A stretch of DNA of 64,000 nucleotides from Pipra filicauda (lineage: Eukaryota > Chordata > Aves > Passeriformes > Pipridae). Location: the NCBI RefSeq assembly GCF_003945595.2, contig NW_024104622.1:186001-250000 (forward strand). The letters are read 5' to 3'. Below are positions 12,737 through 24,836 of this stretch, piece by piece. Each line of letters starts with the position of its first letter. Positions within the stretch are counted from its first letter, which is position 1. The notes under the pieces are model-generated. The model was not told where the DNA came from, ran no database searches, and was given only the letters and a program-made list of their open reading frames with translations. Both the position numbers and the translations under genes were made by a program.

Positions 12737-13940
12737 ACGAAAAAGAGGAAGTGGCCAGAAGAAGAACTGTATCCTGAATTATTCATCATTTGAGTAGCTT
12801 GTAATAATGCCTGAGCAGCTTCTGAGGTATTGTGGAGTAGCTGAGATCTTAATTTTCTGGTAGGAAAAACCCACTCTTTTCCTTGACCGAAAGGTCCGAC
12901 AAAACAAAACAGGGATTAGCACTCTGATATTTTCCCTTTGCTGTGGAGATAAATTGAAACTTGTCCACTGAGAAGCTGCTGACCAAGCAAATTGTGTCAG
13001 AATAACACAGATACCACCATAACCTTCAAAACAAGGGCAAACCCATCTCTTTTCTTTGACTTCCCCTTTTCTTGCTTCTGCCAAAGCGTCTCAGAATCTG
13101 ATGGATGATTAGCAAGAGAACTTCAGCTGTTTATTTGGAACTCCAGCATCTGAGGCAGGTTCTCAGTGAAAATAACTTGAAGTGCTGACACTCAGCTCCC
13201 TGGAGCTGCTGAGATGAACTTTTGTAGAAGATCTTTGAGGGTTTGATTGGTTGTTTTATTTTGCCTGGACATGGAAAACGCTGTAAAGGGATTTAGTCTT
13301 TCTTGTCACTCAGCTCTTCCCCCAGGTGGACCTTCTCCAGGTCCTGCCATCCTTCCTTTTCCAGAAGGATCTTCAGCAGGTCCTTCTCTGCAGGAGTGGA
13401 AATGGTGGCTCTCAGTGTTTCCAAGAGGTGTCGATTCTGCCAGTTTGTCACCAAAATATGGGCACAGACACCTCGTTCTTAGAGTTGACTCTGAACATAT
13501 TGTCTGGAGGCCATAATGGTTGAAATCAGTGCACAGGGGTGGCTGAATGACTCCACAGGCACCACTTTTATGTGGTCTTCCTGTTTTTCCACTCATTTTG
13601 GCCACCACCTCTACTCTTTCATGTTTTGGAGTGCCTTGCTGGATGTTTTTCTGGCTAAATTTCCCCAGGGATACATCCCCAAGCCCAGTGAAAAGTGAGG
13701 GAGGTAAGCTTTCCATGGGCAAAACCCAAAAGATGTGAAACACTGAGGAAAAACTGTATTGAAGGCTGATCCCAACCTGGAAAGGGAATTTTGTCTGGTA
13801 GCAGCAGCTTGGCTTAGGCAGAGCCTTTTTTTGTGGCATCTCAAGAGACACAATCTGAAGGACAACACTCAGTTTTTATTGTAATTCTGATTTTTTCTTT
13901 GCTAGAAGCAAAGGACCAGAGACTACACCTACAGAATCAG

Positions 13941-14077
13941 GCAGCACAGAGTGATTTATTCCTTTGCAATAAATGAGTTAATTCCAATTAATTGTCACAA
14001 AATCCTCTTTGGAGACAAACTGCTGAGCCCTGTTTTGATGCTTTCATGCTGGAAAACACTTCTTTCAAGAAGACTCT
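13941..14077 (+). repeat. Direct repeat copy B
   Basis: Second copy of the element at 12100-12257, about 1.84 kb downstream in the same orientation. Copy B lacks the block just before the ttcaagaagac end that contains AATAAA in copy A. Confidence 0.75.
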
Positions 14078-17000
14078 CCTTGTCTCCAGCACAGACAGGG
14101 GAGATTTCCTTCATCCCTTGGATTTGGCCAGGAATTGCTGTTTTATAGAAGGAAGAAAAAAATGCCAACCCAAGTGTGGTGGCAAGTGCTTACAGAGGAG
14201 TTTTCCAGGCCCTCCTACTATGGATGGAAAGGGACACCCGCTGTGCTCCAGTGGCCCTTCTTGGTTGCAAATGGCCCTTCAGGTTCCTGAAGCTGTGACT
14301 GCTCAGAGGGTCCTCTCAGAGATCCTGGATGGACAACATCCAAACCAGAGTGGGAATGTCAAAGGCCTGACCTTGGCGTGGGAACTCTGCAGTGCTGGAG
14401 AAATCCGTGAACAATCAGGGATGTGGGCAGCCTGCACTTATTCCTGGGGAATGAGAATCCAAAGAGGAGCCAGCTGAAATCCTGCCATCCCATCTGGCAG
14501 AGGCAGCACAAACCCATCCCTGACATTTATGAATATGCAGATTGGGCAGATGCATCTCCCCACGGCTGGGGAAGGGGTGACCACATCCTGCCATTGGTGT
14601 GACGCCGGCACAGTCCTGTCATTCCACGCTGGATTTCCAGCACCCAGCAAGTTCAGCATCAAGCCCTGCAGCTGTGGGACTGTGGTGTGAAGGAATGCAC
14701 GCTGCCCATGACATTCCAAAGGCTGAGCCTCAGTGTCTGCCGCTCCTGATTTCCATTAAATATAGTCTTTTTGCTGCAGCCACCAAGATGTAATATCCTG
14801 GGCATGTGTAGGAGCATCTTCATTCCCTGCTGACCAGGCTGGAACTCACTGCAAACTGGAAGAGCTCCTTGTCCTAAAGATCCTACAGATACCTGCTGCT
14901 GCTGCAGAGACTTCACCCTGTCCCCTCTTTCAATGGTGGTTCAGACATTTCAGATCTGAGGGTCCAACATCCCACCCAGAGACATTTTCACAAGTCTCAG
15001 ATGTTCAAAATGCTTTGGGTGATTGTTGGTGTGATTGCCAGATATCCAGTGGCCTCCAAAATGACCCTCTTTTGCATCCACTAAGATCTTGGCTTTTAGG
15101 GGTTCTTGCTGATTCTATCTTTCTCTAATTTACTCTTTAGCAGCTGCCAGAGGCCCTAAAAACTCCATAACCACCACCTTTCCTTTCAATTTTATTACAC
15201 TGAGATTCATTCACACCATTTGAATGTTTGGGTTTTTTTTTTAATAATCCTTTTCCACTCTTTGCTCTGGTCCATCCTTTCATTCCCACCATCCCAGCTT
15301 GCCTGGATAATTTTCATGATCCTGCTGTTTGCTTTGCCTCTCCTGTTTGGGGTATGAGCCCGGTGTGTGTGGCTCTTGTGAGACAGGCTTGGATGCTAAA
15401 ACCTTGGCCCACAGCACTTCGAAGCCTTTACTTTTTTCCCTTTGGTTGTGTTCCAAGGTGCTGTCTGTGCCTTCCTCATGGCATTTATGCAGCTGGGGTG
15501 TAAATCAAGTCCAGGCCTTGCTTTGATCCTGGAATTACTCCTCTCCACTGACCCTGCTGTGGGAAGCAGGCTGCTGAAATGCAACCAGTTCCCCATGGCC
15601 TTTGTTTCTTGGCCTCCACACCAGAAAGTTCAGGTGCATAAAACCCACAGCAAAGCATCACTTGCATCAATTTCTCCTTGTTCACAAGGGACCTGGCATC
15701 TCCCTGCTTTCTTTGGAATCAAGGTTGATTTTTGCTATTCCTCAAGGAACTGTCCAGCTTAAATCTAAGCCATGTTTGGGGTTAGAGACAGATTTGCTTC
15801 TCTGCAGTCCCTTTTCCAAGGGGAGACAGGCTGCTTGCAGCAGTAGAGCGACTCTGGAGGCTGTTTTTGCTGGGGGAGGCTTGGGACAAGCTGGAAGGGT
15901 CATTCATTCAGCCACTAGGCCTGATTGGCTTTAATTAGGATGAGAAATAGCAGTGCAGACTCATAATATCTGTCAGGGAGCAAAGGAAATCATTCTGCTC
16001 CTTCAGAATTGAGCTCAGTCATTAGGAGATGTCAGTAACAAGGGGCCCAAATAAATGGTGAGAGGAGGTTCAGGGTGCCAGGGTGTCTCTTTTATCTTTC
16101 CTTCCTTCTGTCCTGTGTCCTATCTCTCTGTGCATCCATCCATCCATGCTCACTGACTGCTTCTGGGATACTCAGTCCCAAATTTTCTTTGTCACCTTCC
16201 TTGCTCTGGGCAGCTGGCACAGCCATCCAAGCTCCACATCTCCTCCTTCATGCCCAGCCCCACTTTCTCCTCCCAGCCTAAACAAGTCTGTGGGAAGCCT
16301 CTGGGATTTGCTGCACGTGGAGATTTTGTGTGCTCTTGTGGTTTGTGAGATTTCCTGAAGAGGATGCAAATCAGAGCAGATGAAGGTGGGTGGGTATAGC
16401 CAGGGATGGGTGGTGGGAATGGAGCAGGGTTTGTGAGAAGTCCCAAATATGGGACTAATTTAAGTTCTCTCTGAAGCAAACTCAAAAAAATGGGTATTGG
16501 AAAACTAGTTAGAGGTTGGGTTTTTTTTAATTGAATCTCGCAGAGGAAAGTCCCATGATTTTTGGCTAAAAAACCATAGTATTTGAGACCTTTCTATTCC
16601 AGTTAAAAGCCATATAAAAACAAGGTGTATGCAAATTCCAGGATGTTTGTCTTTCCCTTCAGGATGGCAGGGGGGTGACTGCCTTGTCCCTCCCCTCCAG
16701 CCAGCAACCAGTCAGTGCTGGGAAGGTTTGGAGGAGTTGGCGTGTCCAGTTCCTTCATTCCTCAAGTCCTGCTCTCAGGCAACAGTGATGGCAAATAATA
16801 CTATTTCACAAACTCTTCCATGATCCAAACTGCTGAATATAAAGCTCCTGGCAGGGACTCTCTGAATCATTCCTCTCCCTCCTCTGCTTTCCCTTTTTGG
16901 ATGGCAATAAAGACTCCTGCCACCACACTGAAGCTTCATTAACCTTTATTAATTTTCTCAGGGTTCCGGGGTCAAATTTGTCACCATTTCATCTCTTGGC

Positions 17001-18137
17001 AGTTCATACTTCTTGAAAAGATGTCTGATTGTTTTACCTCCTTGGGGGGAAAAGGTCCTCTGTCTGGTACTTGCTGTTTGGAAACAAATTGGCTGCCAGC
17101 TCTCAGATTACTGGGGCTCAGCTCTGCTCTCTGCTGTTCCATGTGACTCCAGTGGAGTCAGTTGAGCTCTCCTGATTTACAGCAGGCACTGCTGGTGGGT
17201 GGGATCTGGTTGTTGTTTCTCTCTTTGCTCGGGAGGGCACGTGTCAGGATTGCAACACACCCAATAACGTGGAGAACGGGAATTTTAGTTTCCCCTGTAG
17301 CAAATTCAGGGCTGATCCACACGGGATGAAAATGGAAAGCTGGCAGAGTATGGCTTTGGAAGAACAGGGGTGAGAGCTGTCTGTTAGGAGTCAAATGCCT
17401 TTGATTCACATTATTTACCTTCTGAACTCAACACCGTGGTCTCCGTGGGAGATTTCCAGATAGGACACAAGGGTCAGGAGTTCCTCTCTTCCACTGAGCT
17501 GGAAAGATTCCCAGCCACAGCTCTGTTGGGACTTTGTTGATGCCAGACTTTCATCTCTCCTTGTTGCTGGTGACAGGGTATAGAGTCTGACAAAGAGACA
17601 TCCTTTTGAGTTATCCCTTTCCTTTTCACCTGTCCTCACCTGCCTGCTCCACTCAGCATTTTCTGGTCCCTCTGCAGAGCATTTCTGATTCCTCTACAGA
17701 GCATTTCTGAGTAGATCTTTGCTGCAAGACAGAATTTTCCACCACAAATTACTGCCAGTCACCACCATAAACCTCAGAGCACTACTGGGGATGGTGGGAT
17801 TCAGTGCCAGCACGTCTGAAGAGGATAAATCCTCCACAAGTGCAGCAAGGAGTACAGGCACCCTAGAAAATCATTGCAATTAAAGACCAGACATAAGGGA
17901 TCATACTCTGCATGGTCCCGAGTCTCATTGAGAAAGAAGAGGTTGAGCTGCCACCCAGCCTGAGTCTCTCAGGCTGGCTTGGTGCTAAATTTCGGGAATT
18001 ACTGGTGGCCAGGGGTGTTGGGGTTGGCAAACAGGTGGTGGTGGCAGGTGGCTGTTGTTTATACGTGTAACCTTTGTAGTGAAAGATCTTGCAGAGTGAA
18101 CCAAGGTGTATTTACATGACCCATTACCTTGCCATAG

Positions 18138-18245
18138 CCAATGGACGCTATAATTCCAGAAGCCAATCGCTGAGGTCCACAGATAACAGAAAGCGAGAGG
18201 ACCCTGACGAACTGCAGCACTACGGGTACCCTGCACCTCAAATAG
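18138..18245 (+). CDS. ADGRB1: ADGRB1 exon: linker between TSR1 and TSR2
   Basis: A 108-nt exon (36 codons), phase 1-1, after an atag acceptor at 18134-18137 and followed by gtaagc from 18246. Its translation includes [14 protein letters not shown] and then [13 protein letters not shown], matching the mammalian ADGRB1 linker with a few substitutions, while flanking DNA does not translate sensibly. The segment is hydrophilic, with no cysteines, and spaces TSR1 from the other four repeats. In the human protein, cleavage giving the 40-kDa vasculostatin fragment is reported close to SQS-LRS; that motif is intact here. The junction codons join cleanly: A plus CC gives Thr after TSR1, and the final G plus GT gives Gly before DPAAEEW. 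The acceptor has a poor pyrimidine tract, so inclusion might be regulated. Confidence 0.95.
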
Positions 18246-18905
18246 GTAAGCTCTGACTCCCCCAGCAGCCCCTGGAGCTGGCACTGCCTGCTCCCTGCAC
18301 TCCCTGGCTCACTGACTCTCTCCACTGTTTCAATGACCCCTCTAACCATCACTTTTCCCCCCAGGTTACTGTGGGGGAGTCTTTCCCCCGAACAAACACT
18401 CATCACCCAGTTTGTTCCCATCCCATCGCCCTGCAGGGTTTTGTGTTGGTGCCATCAGCCAGAGAAAGCAGAAAGGGTTAGACACAAAGCCCCAACAAGG
18501 CCATACATCTCACAGACTGCTCCTCGTCCCGCTGCCTGAGCCACACACATCTGAGCCACCGCTTTGTGTGAACTATCTAAGCAGCCATGGTTCATGAAGC
18601 CAAAGCTGACCTTACTGCAATGCAGCCTCTTCGCTGATGTCCTTGTCATGCCTTCACACTGAGCATAGGAGAGGGCAAGCAGGGCTTGGTGAGGAGAGAA
18701 CAGGACTGATTTCCTCTGTCACTGGGCCTTTAGTGCTGTGCAAGGACTTGTAAGCTCTGCAGCAGGACCTTCCACCCTTCTGCAACAGAAGGGGAATAAT
18801 ATGTAGTAGTCTCAGAGGGTGTGGTATGGGAAGATGGGAATGAACTGGACCTGGGTTTATGCCAGCTCCAATCTGGCATAAACAGTGTTCAATCTGGCAT
18901 AAACC

Positions 18906-19052
18906 CCTGACAGTGTTCAAGGCCTGGTTGGATGGGGTTTAGAGCAACCTGGTCGAGTGGAAAGTGTCCCTGCCCAGGGCAGGGGGCTTGGAACGAGATG
19001 ATCTTGAAGGTCCCTTCCAAGCCAAACTGGTTAATGATTCTATGATTCAATC
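18906..19052 (+). repeat. CR1 LINE 3' fragment
   Basis: CR1 3' end with agagcaacctggtcgagtgg and a tail ending in gattctatgattc. Confidence 0.92.
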
Positions 19053-20844
19053 TGGAAAGGTTTTGTGCTCTCCCTTCATGGCTTCATTCTCTGGCAGAGT
19101 CATCATGGGTCTTGGGTAAAGCAAGGTGTGCTGAACCTGGCCACAGGTCATAATCATTGCCCAGTGACCTTGCAAGCATTTTGTGCTCTAGAAAGGCTTC
19201 AGAGAAGTGATTTCATTATAAGTGAGAGTGGGTCTTATTCTGGTGTAGGTCAGCTGTGCTCCATCCAACCCAACAGGACTTTGCTGTGTCAGGAGTCTGT
19301 GTGGGGTGGAGGCTCTGGGTGTGATCAGGCAATTTTTGGGGTTGTGGCTTTCAACACAAGGCAAGGGATGGTCTGAATTTTCTTTCTACCCTACACAGAA
19401 ACTGCTCCCCCCAGTGGGAGCAGCTCCACTGTCTGGAGGATCTGTGGCAGCTGGCAAAAGGCTGCAGGAGAGGGAGGACGTTTGCACCACTATAATCTGG
19501 TGAATCTCAGCTTAATCTCTCAGTCACACTTGGAGGAAGGGAGGGCACTCCAAGGCAGGTCCTGTGATGTCCCTTGTTGTTCCTACTCTGTCTGGTCTCA
19601 GGTGCTTCCTCAGAGCTCTGTTCCAGCCTGTAGCTCTGCCATCAGCTTCATAGCTTGGCATTTCTTCCTGCTGTGCAGCTGGATGCTGGATCTGGGCTCA
19701 GTGACATCCCTGTTAACTTCCTGCCATGGTGGGCACTGCTGGAGCATGGCTGGCTTAGGTTGTGCTGTCCCTGAATGCAGCATGAGCTGGGAGATGTGCA
19801 TTGTCCTGCTGCAAAGCTTCCCACATTCCTATCACTGTCTCAGGAGCACCAGCTACAGCCAAGCTGTTCCAGGAAATCAGAATGGAGATGTAGAAACCAG
19901 TCAGAAGGTACAGTCCAGCAAGGGATTAGAGGGAATCTTTAGCTGGGGATGCCAAGGCAAAGCCCACACTTTCCCTGGCTGTGGGCACAGTTTGTAGGGG
20001 ATAAGTCACGTCACTTCAGCTCAAGACCTAGAAAAATAGGAAATACAAAAAACATGCCAACCATAAAGGACTAGGGACAAGGGGACAGCAATGCCCAGTT
20101 GAAGAGCAGCATTTTCTCCTGCCAGCCCTTCATCTCCCTGGTGCCCAGGTCCTGCTGGCCCACAGGCTCTGGCACAGCCATGGTGCTGCTCCTGCCCACG
20201 TGTCTCTCCCAGCAATAGCACAAGAGCGAGATCCAGCTCAGCAGGTCCCTGGCACGGGCCCTCCCAGCTCAGACTGCTTCCAGGAGGACTTTGCCAGCAG
20301 CAGGATGTGAGCAGAGAGGTGTCTTGCACAGCGAGAGATGTCAGATTGACAGACAAGGCCATGGCAAAGAGGGATCCTGGCAGAGGGATGACAGGGATGT
20401 GCTGTTCCATTAGTGCCCAGGGAAGGAGTGTCATGGAGAAGCTGCAGGCACTGATGGGGACACAGAGCCAGCTGAGCTCAGTTACTCTCAGGGATGGCTA
20501 GGAGCTGGAAAGGATCCTGGATTGTAGTGGTACATCCCTGTGGAGTGACATCCAGTGTGTCTCATTCTGCGGCACCTGCTGGACCCTCTCCAGCTGCTGC
20601 AGCTGGATCTGTGGGAGCAACAAGGGCCATCTCCCCGCTTCAGGTGGGGCACTCACCCCTGTAAAATCCTTTGGGATGCTCCTGGTCATCCCCAAGCTAG
20701 TCTGGAGCATTACAGGACTAATCAAAGGTCAACCCAGCAGGGGCAGCTTTCTCAGGCACATCATGATGGAGGGCAGAGCGTGGCCCCTTCTCCTCTGGGG
20801 GCAGAGATAAATTTGGTTGAGTGCATCAGGGGGGTTGGAGCACC

Positions 20845-21255
20845 ACTGCTCTGGAGCCAGGCTGAAAGAGCTGTGACTGTTCAGCCTGTAGAAAAAAAGG
20901 GTCTGGAGAGACCTTAGAGCCCCTTCCAGTGCCTGAAGGGGCTCCAGGAGAACGGTAGAGGGACTTTGGATAAGTGCATGGAGTGATAGGACAAGGAGCA
21001 ATGTTTTAAGCTGAAGGAGGATATATTTAGATTGGATATTAGCAAAAAATCTTCACTATGAGAGGGAGTGAGACACTGGAACAGGTTTCCTAGAGAAACT
21101 GTGGCTGCCCCATCCCTGGAAGTGTCTAAGGCCGGGTTGGACAGGGCTTGGAGCAACCTGGTCTAGCAGAAGGTGTCCTTGCCCATGGCGGGGGGTTGGA
21201 GTGAGATGATCTCTTAGGTCCCTTCCAACCATATAATTCCATGATTCTACAATCT
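20845..21255 (+). repeat. CR1 LINE 3' end
   Basis: About 410 bp from the ttcagcctgtagaaaaaaag block through gattggatattagc to ggtcccttccaaccatataa and the octamer tail. Confidence 0.92.
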
Positions 21256-22379
21256 CTGGCAGGTCTATTATAAGACAGCACTGAGTTGTACTAGGTGGCT
21301 TTCAAGACCAATGAGCATGGTAGACTTCTTGCCATTACACCAAAATACAGAGCCAGAATCCACTTCTGAGATGAATAATTGGAATATGTTTTGCCCAGTA
21401 ATTTGTATTTGCTGCCATCTGACCCACAGGAGTGCAGAAATTCTTCTCATCCACAGTTTTGATGATGGGCAATATTCTGCTCCTCTTGAGTGGAGAATGA
21501 GAGATCTTGTCTCATGCCTGAGAGAGTCCAGAACTGGGTCTCACATGGTTTGAGCATTAGTTAAATTTCTGCAAGGCTTGAGACTTAGTCTGGGTATAAT
21601 GACCCAGTAGACTGAGATAAATTGCTTAGTTCAAAATGACACCAAACCCAGGGAGTAACCAGCACTTAGAAAGTAAACTGTATTATGGGTTTAAAAGCCA
21701 GGGATTGGTGCAATGCAAGAGATGGTAATTGAGGAGATTTGCCTCTAAGCACAGTTATTTCTGCTGTGAAAGGGCAAAAGCCAGAAGTAATAAAGAAAAG
21801 AAAGAGTCAGGAGAGGTGGAATTCGGTTCAAAGGTGCCATTCACTCGTCCACTGAGACAGTAATTCTTGTCTGAATATGGTGTTTACAAAACCCCACCCA
21901 GGTCTGAGTGGGAGGTGGTGGGATGGAGTGGGGACGTGATGGGATGGTTGGGATGATGGGCTCTCCAAGCCATGAGCTGCTGATGGAGGAGGCCTTTGTG
22001 TCTCTGCAGGCTCCCTCTGTCCCACCTCTGGCCTCCCAGAAAGACTTTGGAGCACAGAATGGGAGTGTTTCCCTACCAAAATCCCCCAGCTCCTTGTCAT
22101 TAAGGGACTGGGTGCTCTGGGTGCTCTGGGTGCAGGTCCTGGGGAGGTTGCTCAAGGCTGAGGAAGGGTGTTCAACAAGAATTGTAAGGACATTGCCTGT
22201 CCATGCAGCGCCCAAGCAGGCAGGGTAGCAGGAATGGTTGGGATCTGTGGGCTGAGAAGGGATCTCCTGGAGTCTGGGCCACTCTGAATGGGAAGTGTTG
22301 AAATGATGGTACCACAAAGGAAATTTGCTCATGATGAACTTGGAGCACCCCAGGACTGTCTGTCTGACAGAGCTGGTTC

Positions 22380-23160
22380 AGTTCCTTACCGGAAAGGTAG
22401 GAAAATACCATGGAAATGCAGATCTTTGTATATCAGGAGATCTAATATCTGAGAAACAGGATATGGGAGAGATGGTTTCTTGAAGCCCCAAAGCTTTAAA
22501 ACACACACTGTCTCCCACACATCCCAGATAAAGACCAGTGGTCCATAACATCCCTCTAACTGGAAACAACTGGGCAGATTAATGGAACAAAACACAAAAG
22601 CAGAACAGTATTGAGCAACTTTGGCTTAATGAACAACAAATCTCATTATTATCATTACAGTGGCATAGATGAGGTAGGGAAAGACTCATCCTCACCTCCA
22701 CCTCTTTCTATGTCCAGCCAATAAATGAAGGAATAAAAGTCTGTCCATTTTACAGGAAAGTCAGGTCTTCCTCTACACTTTCCCCCCTCAACAGGCAGGT
22801 ATTAGTTCCCCAGGTTGCAATTAGTGGGCATATTTTTAATTCCCAACAGCCTGAATGACAGGAGATATTCAAAGCACACATGCTGAAAAACATGACACAA
22901 ACCAAACAACGTAGATAACTACCCAAAATCCCAATGAGTATCTCGATGAGGGACACAAACACTTGAAATCCTGCATAAAATTCCATAGCACATGGAAAAC
23001 ATTAGTAAATAAAGACACCACCTTGAGGAAAAAGCCAGACATGCACAGCTTTAGGCAGCATTGGGCAGTTTGGTGGTCTCCAACCCTTACAGTCCCCATC
23101 ACAGCTCTGTCCTGACGCTGCTTTTCATGCAGATGGTTTATAACTCTCACTGAGATCTCA
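22380..23160 (-). mobile_element. Possible decayed LTR-element 3' end, reverse
   Basis: Read on the minus strand, a polypurine run (gaggggggaaag, about 22783-22794) is followed by TG. Upstream of it lie two overlapping open stretches rich in hydrophobic residues (about 22750-23150). This pattern can be the 3' end of a retroviral element before its LTR, but no retroviral protein is recognised and no second LTR boundary is found. It could equally be ordinary intron. The call is tentative. Confidence 0.2.
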
Positions 23161-24080
23161 GGCTGAGATCTCCAACTGTAGAGCCTCTTTCATGCTCCAC
23201 GTTGCAGCTGGTCTGTTTAATACAGAATCTGAGGCCCAATTTTCTCTGGGAATGGGGTGGTGGTGTGGGACAACACATCCAAGTGCTGGGTGCAGCCCAG
23301 GCTGTGCTGTACGACCCCTGAAGTCCTGCTTACCTGTTTCACCCAGCGCTGTGACACTTTTATCATCCATAGTCTGCCAGATGCATCTGTTTGGGGTGTG
23401 ACACAGTGTGGTCTGATGCTCTGAGGAACTTGTTGCTAGGAGGGGATGCCCCTCTGTGACGCATCAGAGATGTGCTGCTGTTTATTTGTGCCATATGCCT
23501 GTGTGCTATATATACCAAATGTTACATTCCAGGTTTATCATGTGTAATTATTAGTAATCCATGAAAAAGCTGAGAACCCAAACAATGCATGGCTTAATTA
23601 AATGAGACAGAGCCAGCTTTTGTTTTCGTGTGGGGAAGAAAGGCATTTTGTCAAGGGTAGATTCGTGCCTATGAAAATTAATGGAAAACTGTCCTTTCCC
23701 AGCCCATGTAACACTTTTGGTGAATTATCTGGATGTTGTGGCCTGCTGAAGCACCCCCAGCAGGGATATTAGTGACAAAGGGACTATATCTCATTGCTTT
23801 TCACTCTCATTTTTTGCTCATTGGGGTATTTTTACTTTCCTTTCCAATGCTGCCCCAACAGGTAAGCAGTTGACAGGGACAGTGTGATGCCCTGGAAGAG
23901 TCAACCTTGTCCTTTGTCACGTGCTCAGAGCAGGTCTCCACAGGCAAAGGAGATGCTGAGAACATTCTGTGGGGCTCCTCCAGCTGACCCTTCTCAGGAA
24001 CAGTCATCTTCTCCTTTGTCTGCTCCTCCTCTGCCAATCCGCATTGGCAGGGGCTGTGAGAGGGCAGGGAAAGGAGTTAA

Positions 24081-24427
24081 ATCCTTAAAACTGATCAATT
24101 TATGGACACATTTGCTATATCTGACTAATCATTATTGCTTAATTAGTACTTTCTGTCAGTAGGGTGTTACATATCCCACATGGTTCTGCAGTGGCTACTC
24201 CACCTCGTTATCAGTGGTGGAGCTTGTCCTGCTCAGTGCCTTGATGCTTCCACAACATCCTTAAACTGATCAATTTATGGACACATTTACTGTATCTGAC
24301 TAATCACTGTTGCTTAATTAGTGCTCTCTCTCAGTAGGTGTTACACATCCCATGTGGTTCCTCAGTGGCTACTCCACCTTGTTATCAGTGGTGGAGCTTG
24401 TCCTGCCTTTGATGCTTCCACAACACC
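24081..24427 (+). repeat. Tandem duplication, two copies of about 175 bp
   Basis: Copy 1 (24081-24256) and copy 2 (24257-24427) share nearly all sequence, for example ctgatcaatttatggacaca, gcttaattagt, gtggctactccacct and gatgcttccacaaca. They differ by scattered substitutions and small indels, so the event is not very recent. It lies about 130 bp upstream of the candidate microexon and 245 bp upstream of TSR2. Confidence 0.93.
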
Positions 24428-24558
24428 CTTCCCTAATTTCTTGTGTGTTTGTGTGCTATAGCTCTACACAGCACCCCCCAAAAAACCCCTTTCGCCCATT
24501 CTCAACCCTCACCTTTTCTCACCAACCCCCTTACCCCCATTTCTCACACCACCCGTAG

Positions 24559-24594
24559 GACACGTTGCGCAGCACCGCAGACCTCCGACAGCCG
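24559..24594 (+). other. Candidate 36-nt in-frame microexon before TSR2 (unproven)
   Basis: A 36-nt segment lies between an ag (24557-24558) preceded by a long pyrimidine-rich tract and a gt (24595-24596, gtgaag). With the incoming phase-1 G it reads GHVAQHRRPPTA then G, open and phase 1-1, so it would insert 12 residues between linker and TSR2 without disturbing either. It is markedly CpG-rich against a CpG-poor intron. I know of no such exon in mammalian ADGRB1, and the donor is not strong, so it may be chance. Confidence 0.25.
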
Positions 24595-24671
24595 GTGAAG
24601 TGCAGCTTGGGAATCTCTGCCCTGGAGATCCAGGTGCCAAGGATCCTCACCTTCTGCTCCAACCCCAACAG

Positions 24672-24836
24672 GTGACCCTGCAGCAGAGGAGTGGTCCCCC
24701 TGGAGCGTGTGCTCGACCACCTGCGGGGAGGGCTGGCAGACCAGGACCAGGTTCTGCGTGTCGTCTTCCTACAGCACCCAGTGCAGTGGCCCCCTCCGGG
24801 AGCAGAGACAGTGCAACAACTCTGCCGTGTGCCCAG
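24672..24836 (+). CDS. ADGRB1: ADGRB1 exon: thrombospondin type 1 repeat 2
   Basis: A 165-nt exon (55 codons), phase 1-1, after acceptor aacag at 24667-24671. It opens [20 protein letters not shown], and the exon matches mammalian ADGRB1 TSR2 almost residue for residue, which is the strongest evidence for this paralogue. Six cysteines are in place, ending [14 protein letters not shown] is a complete O-fucosylation motif (C-x-x-S/T-C-G), and NNS is an N-glycosylation sequon shared with human. The donor reads gtatcc, with C at +5, weaker than most donors in this gene. Being symmetric, the exon could be skipped in frame. Confidence 0.97.

Larger units (their letters stand above)
10056..18137 (+). 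other. ADGRB1: Intron between TSR1 and the linker exon
   Basis: About 8.1 kb with no CR1 that I recognise, which is unusual for this window. It contains a short inverted repeat (10795-10836), a 72-nt poly(A) run (12664-12735), and a direct repeat pair at about 12100 and 13941. The rest is AT-moderate single-copy-looking DNA. No open frame here has family resemblance or splice signals that would make a convincing exon. Confidence 0.7.
18246..24671 (+). other. ADGRB1: Intron between linker exon and TSR2
   Basis: Holds two CR1 pieces (about 18906 and 20845), a minus-strand region with LTR-like features (about 22380-23160), a tandem duplication (24081-24427), and a candidate 36-nt microexon (24559-24594). 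Elsewhere I see no exon or known repeat. Confidence 0.7.

Noticed and set aside
12605..12793. Open frame coding a long poly-lysine
   Set aside because: Only the translation of the 72-nt poly(A) run.
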